From Bolinopsis microptera (taxonomy: Eukaryota; Ctenophora; Tentaculata; Lobata; Bolinopsidae), in NCBI RefSeq assembly GCF_026151205.1, contig NC_087081.1, positions 1,477,886 to 1,539,885 of the forward strand: a DNA stretch of 62,000 bases, given 5' to 3'. A program made the translations under genes and the position numbers. Of this stretch, positions 26,130-36,384 are shown piece after piece; the stretch's first letter is position 1, and each line of letters begins with the position of its first letter. The notes under the pieces were generated by a model. It was given only the letters and a program-made list of their open reading frames with translations, had not been told where the DNA came from and searched no databases.

Positions 26130-27226
26130 TTGTTTGTTGTTTGGGGACCGGTTTTTGGTACCCGGCCAATGTTTACAAAATAATATAATACATAACAATA
26201 TAATTTTATTTAATATGCGTGAATATGAAAATTGAAAATGTTGATTACGTCTATTCATTAAAAACAAAAACAGAAACTTTAAAAATTAAAACTTGTATAT
26301 CATGATTTATTAACATATAGTGACAAATAATTTGATTTGATACGACAGATGATCACACGCACTGTTTTATAAGCTACTTGAGGTTAAAACAAAAAAGAAT
26401 AACTGAGCCCATGTCTTATCAGCACCTGCTAGCGCTATCTATATGATGCTATTAATATGACAGTGAATGGGCAGTGAAAAAAGTGGCATATGGTTGATAG
26501 TGACTAGTGTGCTAACCGTCTGGTTTTATTTATTCCTTAGTTTATTCTCGGTAGTTGATTTGTTGTGTGCCTGATCTTGTCGATTTACGTAGCCCGGGTA
26601 TATTATTCTTCATCGTTTCCTGAGCTTTGTAGTTCTATCATTACACGCTTCGCTGATTTCTTATATATGCTTATTGAGAAAATGCTAGATGGGCAAGTTA
26701 TGCGACTAATGTTGTGCTCGGTAATAGCTAATATAGGACCTTTATACAGAACACTAGCGCGTAGATCTGGTTGAGAGTACGTTGTTAGCCAGTCGATATT
26801 GTCGTCATAAGACGTGCCATACTTTGGTATATCGGGAGGAAATAAGTCTTTTATCGACGACGGCAGAAGGCCAGGCATGTAAGTTATCTTGTGCATCAGA
26901 GTCAGAGCATTTTTTATGATGACCCTGTTTACAGATAATATTTCGTACTCTTTAAACGTAGTTTTAGTATGATCCGGAAGCTTACCGTCCTTGTAATAGT
27001 AATTCACGTAGCCCGGCATAACTGCTCGTATTCCCTGCTTTTGTTTAGTGAACAGTGATTCAATATGGGATTTTGCAGCAAAGCCCCAAACTAGTGAACA
27101 GAAATTTAAGTGAGATTGTACAAAACTTTGGAAGATCTGTAAGCGTGCTTTGATTGGTAATTTGCAAAAGCTGATAAATAAACCAGCTTTCACAATAAAG
27201 TCATTAGCGTACGTGTGAACTGTGTA
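26130..27226 (-). mobile_element. 5'-truncated LINE RT C-terminus
   Basis: The open frame at 27193-26603 encodes the C-terminal part of a reverse transcriptase protein (ARLQIFQSFVQSHLNFCSLVWG and following), then a 3' UTR with the GGGGACCGG..CCGGCCAATGTT stem-loop (minus-strand complement) also seen near 24790 and 16660. Unit 2 retains only about 55 nt of its coding start (29788-29840), so the insertion predates the duplication and was mostly deleted there. Confidence 0.75.
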
Positions 27227-28070
27227 TTTGAGAGGCTATTCAGTGAGAGGATGAATTTAATAACTGATCTCTTGCACAACTCACGAATAATTCAGATGTC
27301 TCATATTATAAATGTAAGATATTTCTGATGATGATAACAGTGAAAATCTAATATATATGGATACAAAGAGCATTTTACAATGTGCAATTTTATAATAATA
27401 TTAAATCCGTTATAAATAGATGTTCTTAACAAACTTCTTAACGGCCATGTAATTGTGTTGCTGTTAAAAATTAGAGTGCTACTCTTGGACAGCCGTCTGA
27501 ATACAATATGCTCTTAAGCGGACATTTTGTGTGACACAGTAAGTTTCCCGTTCTAACTTTAACATTCTGACATAAATGACGAAAAATTACGGCTCGTTTC
27601 TCACAATATTATGGTAATCACCAAATAAGAAAATATAAATTGTGCTTATAATACACACTGGTAGGAAAGTGATAGTGCCGTAGTTAAGTGTACCAGCTAT
27701 CGAGATCGTGAGACTATCATTAATCATGCATGCTTGCTCTGGCATGTATTTGTGTACATCATCATATCATCATACACACGTGATATATACATCATCTATA
27801 ATCCCTATAATACACGTAACACGCGCGTCTCTTTTTATCATAACGTTTAGTCGTTCATTCCATGGCTTCTACATGCCTTTGATTTTATCTTATCTCGTAT
27901 TTAATCTTTCATTATCACCACATTTTGCCGTCAAACTAGGCCTGTAATCTGAATGTGAGCAGAGCCCTTATTTTTATCATAAGTTCATGAGTCGTGACAC
28001 TTAAACATCAAAACAAAATTGAATAAGCAAATAAGTTCAAATTTGATCACATAAAATTCAAATCTTCATT

Positions 28071-29474
28071 TTAACCAAATGATCTTCGGAGAGCACCATA
28101 TACGATGTTAGTAGCTGTAGTAGTAGGATTGCCACTCAGACAGACGATCACTGCGCCATGTCTTGTGCTCATAGCAAGTCTCACTCCGGAGAAGAGTCGT
28201 CCAAGGAACATCTCGTTGATCACTCTTACAAGATCGGCATGAGAGGCCCTTTTCTCGAGTAGCTTTTGTCCTTTGAAAGCTTTATCGATGAAACTTAGCA
28301 GCATGTCGACGATCTTTGAGAGGTCAAGATTCACGTCAATTTCAATTGGGCCTGTAACTTGAATTTTGACGTTAGAAAACATGGGGTTTTCGTTGTTGGG
28401 TGCTCTGACGATTACTTCAATTGGCTCTGTTTCTGTTCCTGGGACAACGTTTCCATCCTTGTCCAAGATTCTTCCTGATGCAGCTACAGAGAAATGGAAT
28501 TCTTGTGGCTCGGCTAAGAACGTGGGAGATTTCGTGAGGGTTCCTTGCACAAACACCATATCGTTGAAGATTTCTCCAAAGAACATCTTCAGAATGCTCC
28601 CTACATCAATAGCAAAGGAAGATCCAGGTGGAAGGAAGGTTCTGGAGGCAGTGTTGACCACAAAGTCAGATACAGAAGCACATGTCATATGACCATCCTC
28701 AGCTTCAGGAAGAGCTAAACGTCTGATGCCACTGTGGTTGACACCCTGGTTATTGACAGGCCTCACTTCCATACCCACTCCTGCAACCATGTGTCGGCTC
28801 CAGGACCTGAAGTTCCTGACGGGGAACTCCAAGCGGAAGAGGTTGAGAACGTTGATGTTGGTGGGTAAAGCCTGGAAGACACTGTTAACCATCCCATCTC
28901 CGTACTTCTTCACTCCAGTGCAAACTCCCTGGGTTACACCAGGCATCAGACCTTGGATAATCATGTTGGCCAGATAGTTGATGATCCCGCAATGGAGGTC
29001 AACTCGTGGACGTCCAACGTGGAGATTACATCCCATACCTTGACTCCTGAACTTACCTCCGGCTACACTGAGTCCAGTGTCCAGCTGAGCGTTGATGCCA
29101 TCTCCGTAAGTGTCGAACTGTCCTCCCACTCTAATTTTTCCTATAAATACGTTGATGTAGACAGCAATCTGGGCGGTGAGATGTACTCTTCCGTTGGTAA
29201 GCTTCACTCCCAATCTGTTCCTCTCCATGATGATGTTCACGTTGGCAGTGTCCAAGGTCCTCACTTGGAATGACTCCAGATTGGCTGGTCCGAGCCGCAT
29301 GTTGTTCACCCTGGTGTACCTCTTAATCAGGTCGTTGACTTTTCTGATCATTCCCCTCATCATGTTCTCCACCACTTGGGTACCTCCTGGGTTCAGTCTC
29401 CCGCGGAACGTCTCCGTGTTCACTGCCTCCCCGCTGAGCGCCAACGCTGCTATGAGTAGTACCAGTACTTTCAT
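28071..29474 (-). CDS. BPI/LBP/PLUNC-family lipid-binding protein, copy 2 (intronless)
   Basis: 467 residues, identical in length to copy 1, with the same signal peptide and the cysteines at 149, 162, 185, 265 and 445. By eye it differs at 20 residues (about 96% identity). Only two lie in residues 1-180; the others are at 186, 243, 254, 266, 297, 318, 322, 350, 374, 379, 395, 403, 404, 429, 439, 449, 451 and 453. Several change charge (R322E, K350E, K374T). The promoter TATAAAT is conserved (29551-29557, minus strand). Both copies look functional. Confidence 0.85.
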   Translation of the reverse strand: MKVLVLLIAALALSGEAVNTETFRGRLNPGGTQVVENMMRGMIRKVNDLIKRYTRVNNMRLGPANLESFQVRTLDTANVNIIMERNRLGVKLTNGRVHLTAQIAVYINVFIGKIRVGGQFDTYGDGINAQLDTGLSVAGGKFRSQGMGCNLHVGRPRVDLHCGIINYLANMIIQGLMPGVTQGVCTGVKKYGDGMVNSVFQALPTNINVLNLFRLEFPVRNFRSWSRHMVAGVGMEVRPVNNQGVNHSGIRRLALPEAEDGHMTCASVSDFVVNTASRTFLPPGSSFAIDVGSILKMFFGEIFNDMVFVQGTLTKSPTFLAEPQEFHFSVAASGRILDKDGNVVPGTETEPIEVIVRAPNNENPMFSNVKIQVTGPIEIDVNLDLSKIVDMLLSFIDKAFKGQKLLEKRASHADLVRVINEMFLGRLFSGVRLAMSTRHGAVIVCLSGNPTTTATNIVYGALRRSFG

Positions 29475-29550
29475 CTTTAGAATGGTCTAAATAAATGTGA
29501 GCTGACCAGAGAGATTGAAGATTTGAATTTTAAACTTTGATTTGGGTGTC

Positions 29551-29557
29551 ATTTATA
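29551..29557 (-). promoter_or_regulatory. TATA box of BPI-like copy 2
   Basis: TATAAAT on the minus strand, about 80 bp upstream of the ATG, in sequence matching copy 1. Confidence 0.6.
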
Positions 29558-30759
29558 CCGGATAGTTGCAGCTGGTACTTTAAGCAGATGTTCTGTTATT
29601 TATGAAGATCTTTCTTTTGTGGCGTGGCGTGAAATGTCCCATAAACCCGGCTTCCAATACAAAAGAAGTTTTTGTAAAACAATGAAGGCCAGACTTATCG
29701 ATAGATTCGACACCTATTTGAAAGTATCCATTGTTTGCAGAAAGTAACAGTTTAAATAAAACGTTTCTATTTTCCAACTTCAGAAGGTTTTAAAAGCTGA
29801 TAAATAAACCAGCTTTCACAATAAAGTCATTAGCGTACGTGTGAACTTGAGAGGCTATTCAGTTAAAGGATGAATTTAATAACTGTTCTCTTGCACAACT
29901 CACGAATAATTCAGATGTCTGATGATGATAACAGTGAAAATCTAATATATATGGATACAATGAGCATTTTACAATGTGCAATTTTATAATAATACTAAAT
30001 CTGTTATAAATAGATGTTCTTAACAAACTTCTTAACGGCCATGTAATTGTGTTGCTGTTAAAAATTAGAGTGCTACTCTTGGACAGCCGTCCGAATACAT
30101 GCTCTTAAGCGGACATTTTGCGTGACACAGTAAGTTTCCCGTTCTAACTTTAACATTCTGACATAAATGACGAAAAATTACGGCTCGTTTCTCACAATAT
30201 GGTAATCACCAAACAAGAAAATATAAATTGTGCTTATAATAAACACTGGTAGGTAAGTGATAGTGCCGTAGTTAAGTGTACCAGCTATCGAGATCGTGAG
30301 ACTATCATTAATCATGCATGCTTGCTCTGGCATGTATTTGTGTACATCATCATATTATTATCATACACACGTGATATATTATACATCATCTATACACGTA
30401 ACACGCTCGTCTCGTTTTATCATAACGTTTAGTCGTTCATTCCATGGCTTGTACATGCCTTTGATTTTATCTTATCTCGTATTTAATCTTTCATTATCAC
30501 CACATTTTGCCTGAGAGTCCGTCAGGTATAATAAGATAATACTCGTGTGTTTGTTGAAATATTGACAAATGACGATTATTATTACACTGCCGCGAGAGAC
30601 AAAATTTTATAATTCTCCGACTTAAAATTAAGGTCATTAGTTACCTACCTATTAGTTAAACACTTAAACTGTTTGAATTCTGTCTGACTCTACATTATAT
30701 GCCTTAAATGCACGTCTTAGCTACCACAAAATAATAGTGACCGCAGTCTAGTACATAAG

Positions 30760-30853
30760 AGGCTAATTAAGAGACCGATTAAGAGACCGATTAAGAGACC
30801 GATTAAGAGACTGATTAATAGACTAATTACGAGACTAATTAAGAGACTAATTA
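30760..30853. repeat. 13-bp minisatellite, about 7 copies
   Basis: The unit resembles AGAGACCGATTAA, drifting to AGAGACTAATTAA at the right end. Confidence 0.9.
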
Positions 30854-31242
30854 AAAATTAACTATGACGTAATATGAACTAATTTCTCTTATTCGTGGTA
30901 GTGGGGTAATCGACATTTGAAAGTTGGAAATAGTGAATATACGATGGTGAAACAATTCTTTAACTATGCTACCCCCTCCTTAAGATTGCATTGTTCACGA
31001 AAGACCGAGAGAGGAACCCCTTTAGTGCACAATTCACGTGATATTATCTGCATATATACTCCTGATTTGCTCTCCTTAACAGTGGGGTAGTAATCAGCCC
31101 CGCCGTCCACCCTATCAATGAGATAATATATTTGAAATAAAAATGCCCAGTTTTGCTGATCCCCATATTATCTCCATGTTATTTTAATATGGATATATCC
31201 ATGTCTAGTATAGTATGAAGAGGTCTAGTGTACCTGTCTACC

Positions 31243-31310
31243 CAGTAGATGTGTCTACTGAGCCTACCACTTACAAGGTAAGATTGTAGGCTCAGTAGAC
31301 ACATCTACTG
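31243..31310. repeat. Perfect 25-bp inverted repeat, 18-nt loop
   Basis: The arms at 31243-31267 and 31286-31310 (CAGTAGATGTGTCTACTGAG at the left end) are exact reverse complements. The left arm contains a smaller palindrome of its own. Confidence 0.92.
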
Positions 31311-32799
31311 CCTTATTGCACAATCTCTCAAGTATCACTACTCATTACGATATCGGTAGTTATACTCATTACAATATCGGTAGTGATACTCATGATGTAT
31401 CACACTTTAACAGTAGGGTAACCATCCACCCCGCTGTCCCTGACATTATTTAGAAGAATTCTCTGGAATCTATGATAAATATATGGTAGTATTAATGACT
31501 ATCGGTGTTGCACCGTGGTTATACTCAGTGATATCAAGACATGTGAACTGTGAGAGTGTCAGTTGCGATGCTAATGTAAAATGTAATTATATAATTGTAT
31601 ATCAAGTACCTAATGTATTATGTGTCAAGCATAATGACGTATCCACTTTATTACCCATATTAATCATACGGATCAGACATGTGGATCAAACGTTTAACAA
31701 TGTATAGGCACAGCGAGTTATTAACATTATTTGGTGGATGACTACCATTGCTGGAGGAGTACTCCTTCATAAAATGTAATGTTAATAACTACCGTGATAA
31801 TGGCTGCTGACAGGTTACATATTCATGGGGATGACATTATCGGTGTTTAGTGAAGGTTTAGCTGTTCTGGGATCAATTAGACTTCCAATTAGGAGGGAGA
31901 TGTGATGAGTACTTTACATAATATTCTGTAGTATAAGTTGGTTAACAACTGTTTAAAATAAGTCAGTTCATTACTTTAGCTTTAGCTTCATTTCAGACCA
32001 TTTAAGATCCAGATACTGTTAGGGAGGTTAACCATGTTATGTATTTTGACACGTGGCAGTGATTCTGAGATCTGATTGGTATATCAATGTCACGTGCCAG
32101 AAAAACAGTGCTAAATAAAACACTGCAGCCCTGCTTATCACAGACCACGTGACCAAGTTAATATCACGTTACTTAGAACTTTAGAAGTCGGTGCTAATTT
32201 CCGTTCCTCGTCTTCAATTTTATTCAAATATAAGGTGTTCCAGGTTATAAGTCGGTGCGAAATTCCGTTCCTCATTTCAGATTTAGTTGAAATAGATATG
32301 ACTACTACTACTACTACTACTAAAGTTTCAATATTTTGGAGTAATGTTCACTGAAAAGCTCCACACACCCCACTAGTCAACATCTCACTAGTAAATCACA
32401 GTCAACTGCAGACAAATCGCTATTTAAACAGCTGCACTGGCAAACATTATTGGATAAACACAGGGAAGCATATCTATTGTCTGTAGATACATTGTTACTA
32501 TAAACGTTCATTATGGTCTGTTTATAACTTTTTGTTGGGCTGTGCTTGTACGTTAATCGTGATTATTCCTTTAAAGAGACGGTCTGAAGAAACAGAAAAG
32601 ACAAATTGCTGTCACGTGACAACCCACTGTTTTACCAGCAGCTGTAAGGTTGACCGCTAAAAAGCAGAATTACTTGTTTATGACATAAATTTCATTATAA
32701 ATGTACTAATAATTTCATGATTCTTACAGTACATGTTAAGTTGTGACGACACTGCTACACACAAGTACTTAAACAAGCACACAAGTACTCACAAGCACT

Positions 32800-32803
32800 T
32801 AAA

Positions 32804-32846
<43 letters not shown>

Positions 32847-32935
32847 GCACTTAAACAAGCACTCAAACAAGCACACTCACACTCACACTCACACTCACAC
32901 TCACACACACTCACACACACATACACACATGCACA
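32800..32935. repeat. (CA)n and (CACTCA)n microsatellites
   Basis: A CA dinucleotide run followed by ACTCAC hexamers; short ACTTAAACAAGC repeats flank them. Confidence 0.95.
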
Positions 32936-34218
32936 CAGCCGATATAACTTTGTATTTAATCCTCTTCTTACATGTGTAAAAATACACAAGTACAACAATA
33001 CACTACACCAGGAAATCAAAATCTGTCAGCCAGCCTGAGAGATCTAACCGAACTATCCCGTACCGCCCGGTACCTGGCCATTTATTACACTAATTTCCTA
33101 ATTTCTAGCCCAGATTCCCAGGTTACGTCACTTAAAACTAAAGCGGGTGATAACTAAAACAGTAAAACGGGTGTGCCAGTTTAAGAGCTATTAAAGCTTT
33201 AAAATTATCTAGCTGACCAAGAATATTTTAAATATGTTAAATTCTTTAATATGGAATGAAGCAGCATACTTCTGACCGGGACCAGACGATTTCAGGCATT
33301 TTATATTTGGTGATTACAACAGTTCTGACTGACTTATTATCCGTAAAATTTGATTTGATTTGAGATGAATTGAGGTCCGCTGTAGTTTGGTTTATGGAGG
33401 TTAAGTTAAGTGAAACACGCCTTTTATTTGAGGATTGAACAATGAAATTACAAACGATATGTTTTTTGACTCAGCTAATCTCACAAGAGGTAAAGTACCT
33501 CCAAAGTCTCTTAATCAAGATCCAACATAGATATCCCAACAATCATTAAGTTCAAAAAGTTTGTTGATCAGATTTACACAAAACTGTCTCTCATACTCAG
33601 ACTATTCTGCAGTTTGATTAGCTTGATCCTGGAATTTTATTAGGTCATGTTACATTAATTCTAGAAAATTGAAAAATAATTGTATAGTTGAACCAGCGGG
33701 GAACCTAGAAAAGAAAAGGAAATCATTCTAAAGAAATCCTGAAAGCTCACCCATGTAGAAGTCATGGACTATTATAGAATATGGACTTGTGATTTTTTGA
33801 TGACAAAAACACTGTAGCGTCAAGAATTGTTGACAATTGACATGATCTGATGATTCGTCAGTGTATGGGAAAGAAATAGCTCTCGTGATTATAATGGGAG
33901 AATAGTTGATTACAGATGGTTAAAGATATCAGCAATTAGTATTATCATTATATACAATTAATAGTGTTATTATCATTATAATATGCATAGTATGACAAGA
34001 ACAAAATAGCCACTGAATAGGAAGAATATAAACATTAAAACAAAACCAATCTTATTCAAATATTATGATGAATTGATATAATACTAATACAAACATGATA
34101 TTAATATTTAAAGCATAATAAAATGAAGCGATAATGAGCATAAAATACGATATTAAGCACCCCATTCAGCACACGAATTAAAAAACACAAAACAAAAATA
34201 GAAGGTGAATAATTTCCT

Positions 34219-34438
34219 TTTTCTGGCAGACAATCTTCTTTTCTGGCAGACTGTCCTTTTTCTGGCAGACTGGCAGACAGTCCGTTTTCTGGCAGACTGG
34301 CAGACATTCCTTTTCTGGCAGACTGGCAGACTGTCCTTTTTCTGGCAGACTGGCAGACAGTCCTTTTCTGGCAGACTGTCCTTTTCTGGCATACTGTCCT
34401 TTTCCTGACAGACTGTCCTTTTTCTGGCAGAATGTCCT
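34219..34438. repeat. Minisatellite of 18-28 bp units beside the GPCR
   Basis: About ten units built from TTTTCTGGCAGACTGTCC with an optional internal TGGCAGAC duplication. It lies just beyond the stop codon of the minus-strand GPCR, so it is probably in its 3' UTR or flank. Confidence 0.9.
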
Positions 34439-34455
34439 GTTCAAAGGCAATGAGT

Positions 34456-34531
34456 GCGACAAACTGTAGACAAACTGTAGACAAACTGTAGACAAACTGT
34501 AGACAAACTGTAGACAAACTGTAGACAAACA
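34456..34531. repeat. 11-bp minisatellite (GACAAACTGTA), about 7 copies
   Basis: Nearly perfect tandem repeat between the previous minisatellite and the GPCR stop codon. Confidence 0.93.
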
Positions 34532-34561
34532 CGACTGGAAAAATAACTGCTAATAGTCAGA

Positions 34562-35902
34562 TCAGCAGAAAGATTCATAATAAAAAACAGGCTCTAATAC
34601 CCCAGAACTCTTCCTCGGGGACTCCTCACTTTCATAACTTCTGGTTAACTCCTCAATCAAATCATTACAATCCATTCTCACATCATCAGGTCCACTGTCA
34701 AATTCGTTACAACTATCTGAACTACCAGCACTATTGTCATTTCTCTTTCTCGTTCGGAGCTTTAAGACTTGACATGACTTTATGAAACATGAAACAATTT
34801 TATTAACATAGGCCCTGAATTCCTCCAGTCTCCAATAATATATGATAGGATTAATAGCGGCATTAATGGCAACGCTTGAAATATAAACAATGCTCGGCAT
34901 ATAGAGGGAGAACCACCATGGTTCTGATGACAAGGCTGCAAACACACTGGAACCACTTAGGATCTTGATAACCAACGAGAAGATGTACACAGCCAGGGGA
35001 GCTTGAAATAGCAGATAGACAGCCATGTAGGATGATATTGTCACCATAGCTTGGAGTTGGAACCTTCTGGCTACTCCGAAATTGGCAGCTGCTCTGGCTC
35101 TGACTCGCAGCAGTTTGTATGTTATTATAAGGTAGCAGCCCAAACTGATAGGTATTGGAAGACAATATACTAGTCCAGGAATATGGGATAGAATTAAACT
35201 TTTAAGTGACTTAGGTTCGATGTTGTCGGCTGCAAAACCTGGGGTACAAGCTCCTATTATACCTATGTAGAAGAACTTTTCATTGTAAAAGAAAGGGCAT
35301 ATCTCAAGGACGAGGAGAAATACCGCAACAGCAATAAGCGTTATCTTCATTTTATTGATCGTTACCATCAAGGGGTTGTAAATGTTCATCACACGCATAA
35401 CACTGGCGATGCAAACAATGTTGGCAGAGCATCTTGAAGCAAAGCTCCATATAGATCCCCATACCTGACATATCAATACGTTGGAAAAAGCCAAAGGACG
35501 TCTATCTCCGAAATGGGATATCGCTGGAAACACTGCAAGGGAGCATATAACTAGATCAATAACAGCGGCAGCCCGCAGGATTATTTTAAATTTGAAAGCT
35601 GTGGATCTTTTGAGGAAGAAGATGAAGGTGATGAGGTTGGTCATGATGCCAAAACAACAGCAACCTGCCAACAATGACCCCTGGATTATGGCCAAGACTT
35701 TGTCATTGCTGCCATCAATTCTCCCTTTGAATGCTTCCACGACATTTTGAAATGAATAAGGTTGAGGTTTTCCCGGACCAGACATAATCTGCCACTTTGC
35801 TGAAGTGTAGATGTTAAGTGAGCGAGTCTCAGGTTTGCACGATTGGTTTTGAATTGGCTGAAAATTTATTTCAAAAATATTGCTTGCAGTAAAAATATTC
35901 AA
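34562..35902 (-). CDS. Class A (rhodopsin-like) G protein-coupled receptor, orphan
   Basis: Single-exon 446-residue frame with seven hydrophobic segments: about 70-97, 108-128, 145-171, 186-206, 238-262, 283-312 and 333-356. TM1 has the conserved Asn (N89), TM2 the Asp (D116) and TM7 the full NPxxY motif as NPIIY (351-355). C145 and C219 can make the extracellular disulfide. The DRY motif after TM3 is replaced by VMRV, keeping only the Arg (R170). The tail is Ser-, Asp- and Glu-rich with many phosphorylatable Ser, suitable for arrestin regulation. Start may be Met1 or Met40; Met40 gives a more usual N-terminus. The ligand is unknown. Confidence 0.88.
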   Translation of the reverse strand: MNIFTASNIFEINFQPIQNQSCKPETRSLNIYTSAKWQIMSGPGKPQPYSFQNVVEAFKGRIDGSNDKVLAIIQGSLLAGCCCFGIMTNLITFIFFLKRSTAFKFKIILRAAAVIDLVICSLAVFPAISHFGDRRPLAFSNVLICQVWGSIWSFASRCSANIVCIASVMRVMNIYNPLMVTINKMKITLIAVAVFLLVLEICPFFYNEKFFYIGIIGACTPGFAADNIEPKSLKSLILSHIPGLVYCLPIPISLGCYLIITYKLLRVRARAAANFGVARRFQLQAMVTISSYMAVYLLFQAPLAVYIFSLVIKILSGSSVFAALSSEPWWFSLYMPSIVYISSVAINAAINPIIYYWRLEEFRAYVNKIVSCFIKSCQVLKLRTRKRNDNSAGSSDSCNEFDSGPDDVRMDCNDLIEELTRSYESEESPRKSSGVLEPVFYYESFC

Positions 35903-36027
35903 ACAGAAAATCTAATCACTATAATATTAGATAGGAGCAATACAAGTCACTGCTATCAAAATATGACTAACAACGCTCACACTAGATGCAACCGAAAACT
36001 TCAATTAATTTAGACTGAGATTTAACG

Positions 36028-36384
36028 GCTTAGTGGCTCAGTTGGTTAATCCGGGCCTGGTATTGCTTGAGGTACCAGGTTCGATTCCCGACTCTGCCAC
36101 TAGCCGTGGGGCGAGCGTCGTCGACGCTCAGCTAAGGATCCTGAGTGGTCTATGCAGCCCCCTGGTCCACTCAGCCAAATACTCGAGAAATCGGGTGTGA
36201 GGGTTAAATGAGGAGCTGCCCATTGCAGCAAAGTCTCGGGCGAAGAAAGTATGGTACACACTACCTTAACCGTCACTGGCCTAATGTATAATTGAATCCT
36301 TCGGCTTCCTGTAATTGGCTGGTTACACACTTGTGTAACAATGTGGCTGTTGGAATGTCCGAAGTAAAATAAGAGTTGAGATAA
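36028..36384 (+). mobile_element. tRNA-derived SINE
   Basis: The tRNA-like head has A box TGGCTCAGTTGG and B box GGTTCGATTCC, then an unrelated body and an A-rich 3' end. The presence of a body and the poor cloverleaf argue for a SINE rather than a tRNA gene. It lies just upstream of the GPCR start, in the opposite orientation. Confidence 0.75.

Larger units (their letters stand above)
22963..30507. repeat. Tandem segmental duplication carrying the BPI-like genes
   Basis: Unit 1 (22963-27936) and unit 2 (27936-30507) start at the same ACTAGGCCTGTAATCTG and end at the same CACCACATTTTGCC. Unit 1 additionally contains an ORF1 LINE (about 24769-26092) and most of an RT fragment (about 26130-27166). 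The rest aligns at high identity. Confidence 0.9.
30510..34200. other. Gene-poor repeat-rich stretch
   Basis: No supported gene. It holds a 13-bp minisatellite (30760-30853), a 25-bp-arm inverted repeat (31243-31310), short direct repeats around ATATCGGTAGT (31340-31395), (CTA)n near 32300 and CA-type microsatellites (32800-32935). Confidence 0.5.

Noticed and set aside
32733-33038. Thr-His and Cys-Val repeat open frames
   Set aside because: CA and CACTCA microsatellite readings on the two strands.
34101-34532. Minus-strand frames rich in CQKRTVC repeats
   Set aside because: Translations of the two minisatellites beside the GPCR, with the 18-28-bp unit read in several frames.
36028-36105. 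tRNA gene (also 50177-50255 and 56577-56660)
   Set aside because: A and B boxes are present but acceptor stems are poor. Unrelated bodies follow in the first two, and 50177 has target duplications, so SINEs are the better reading.
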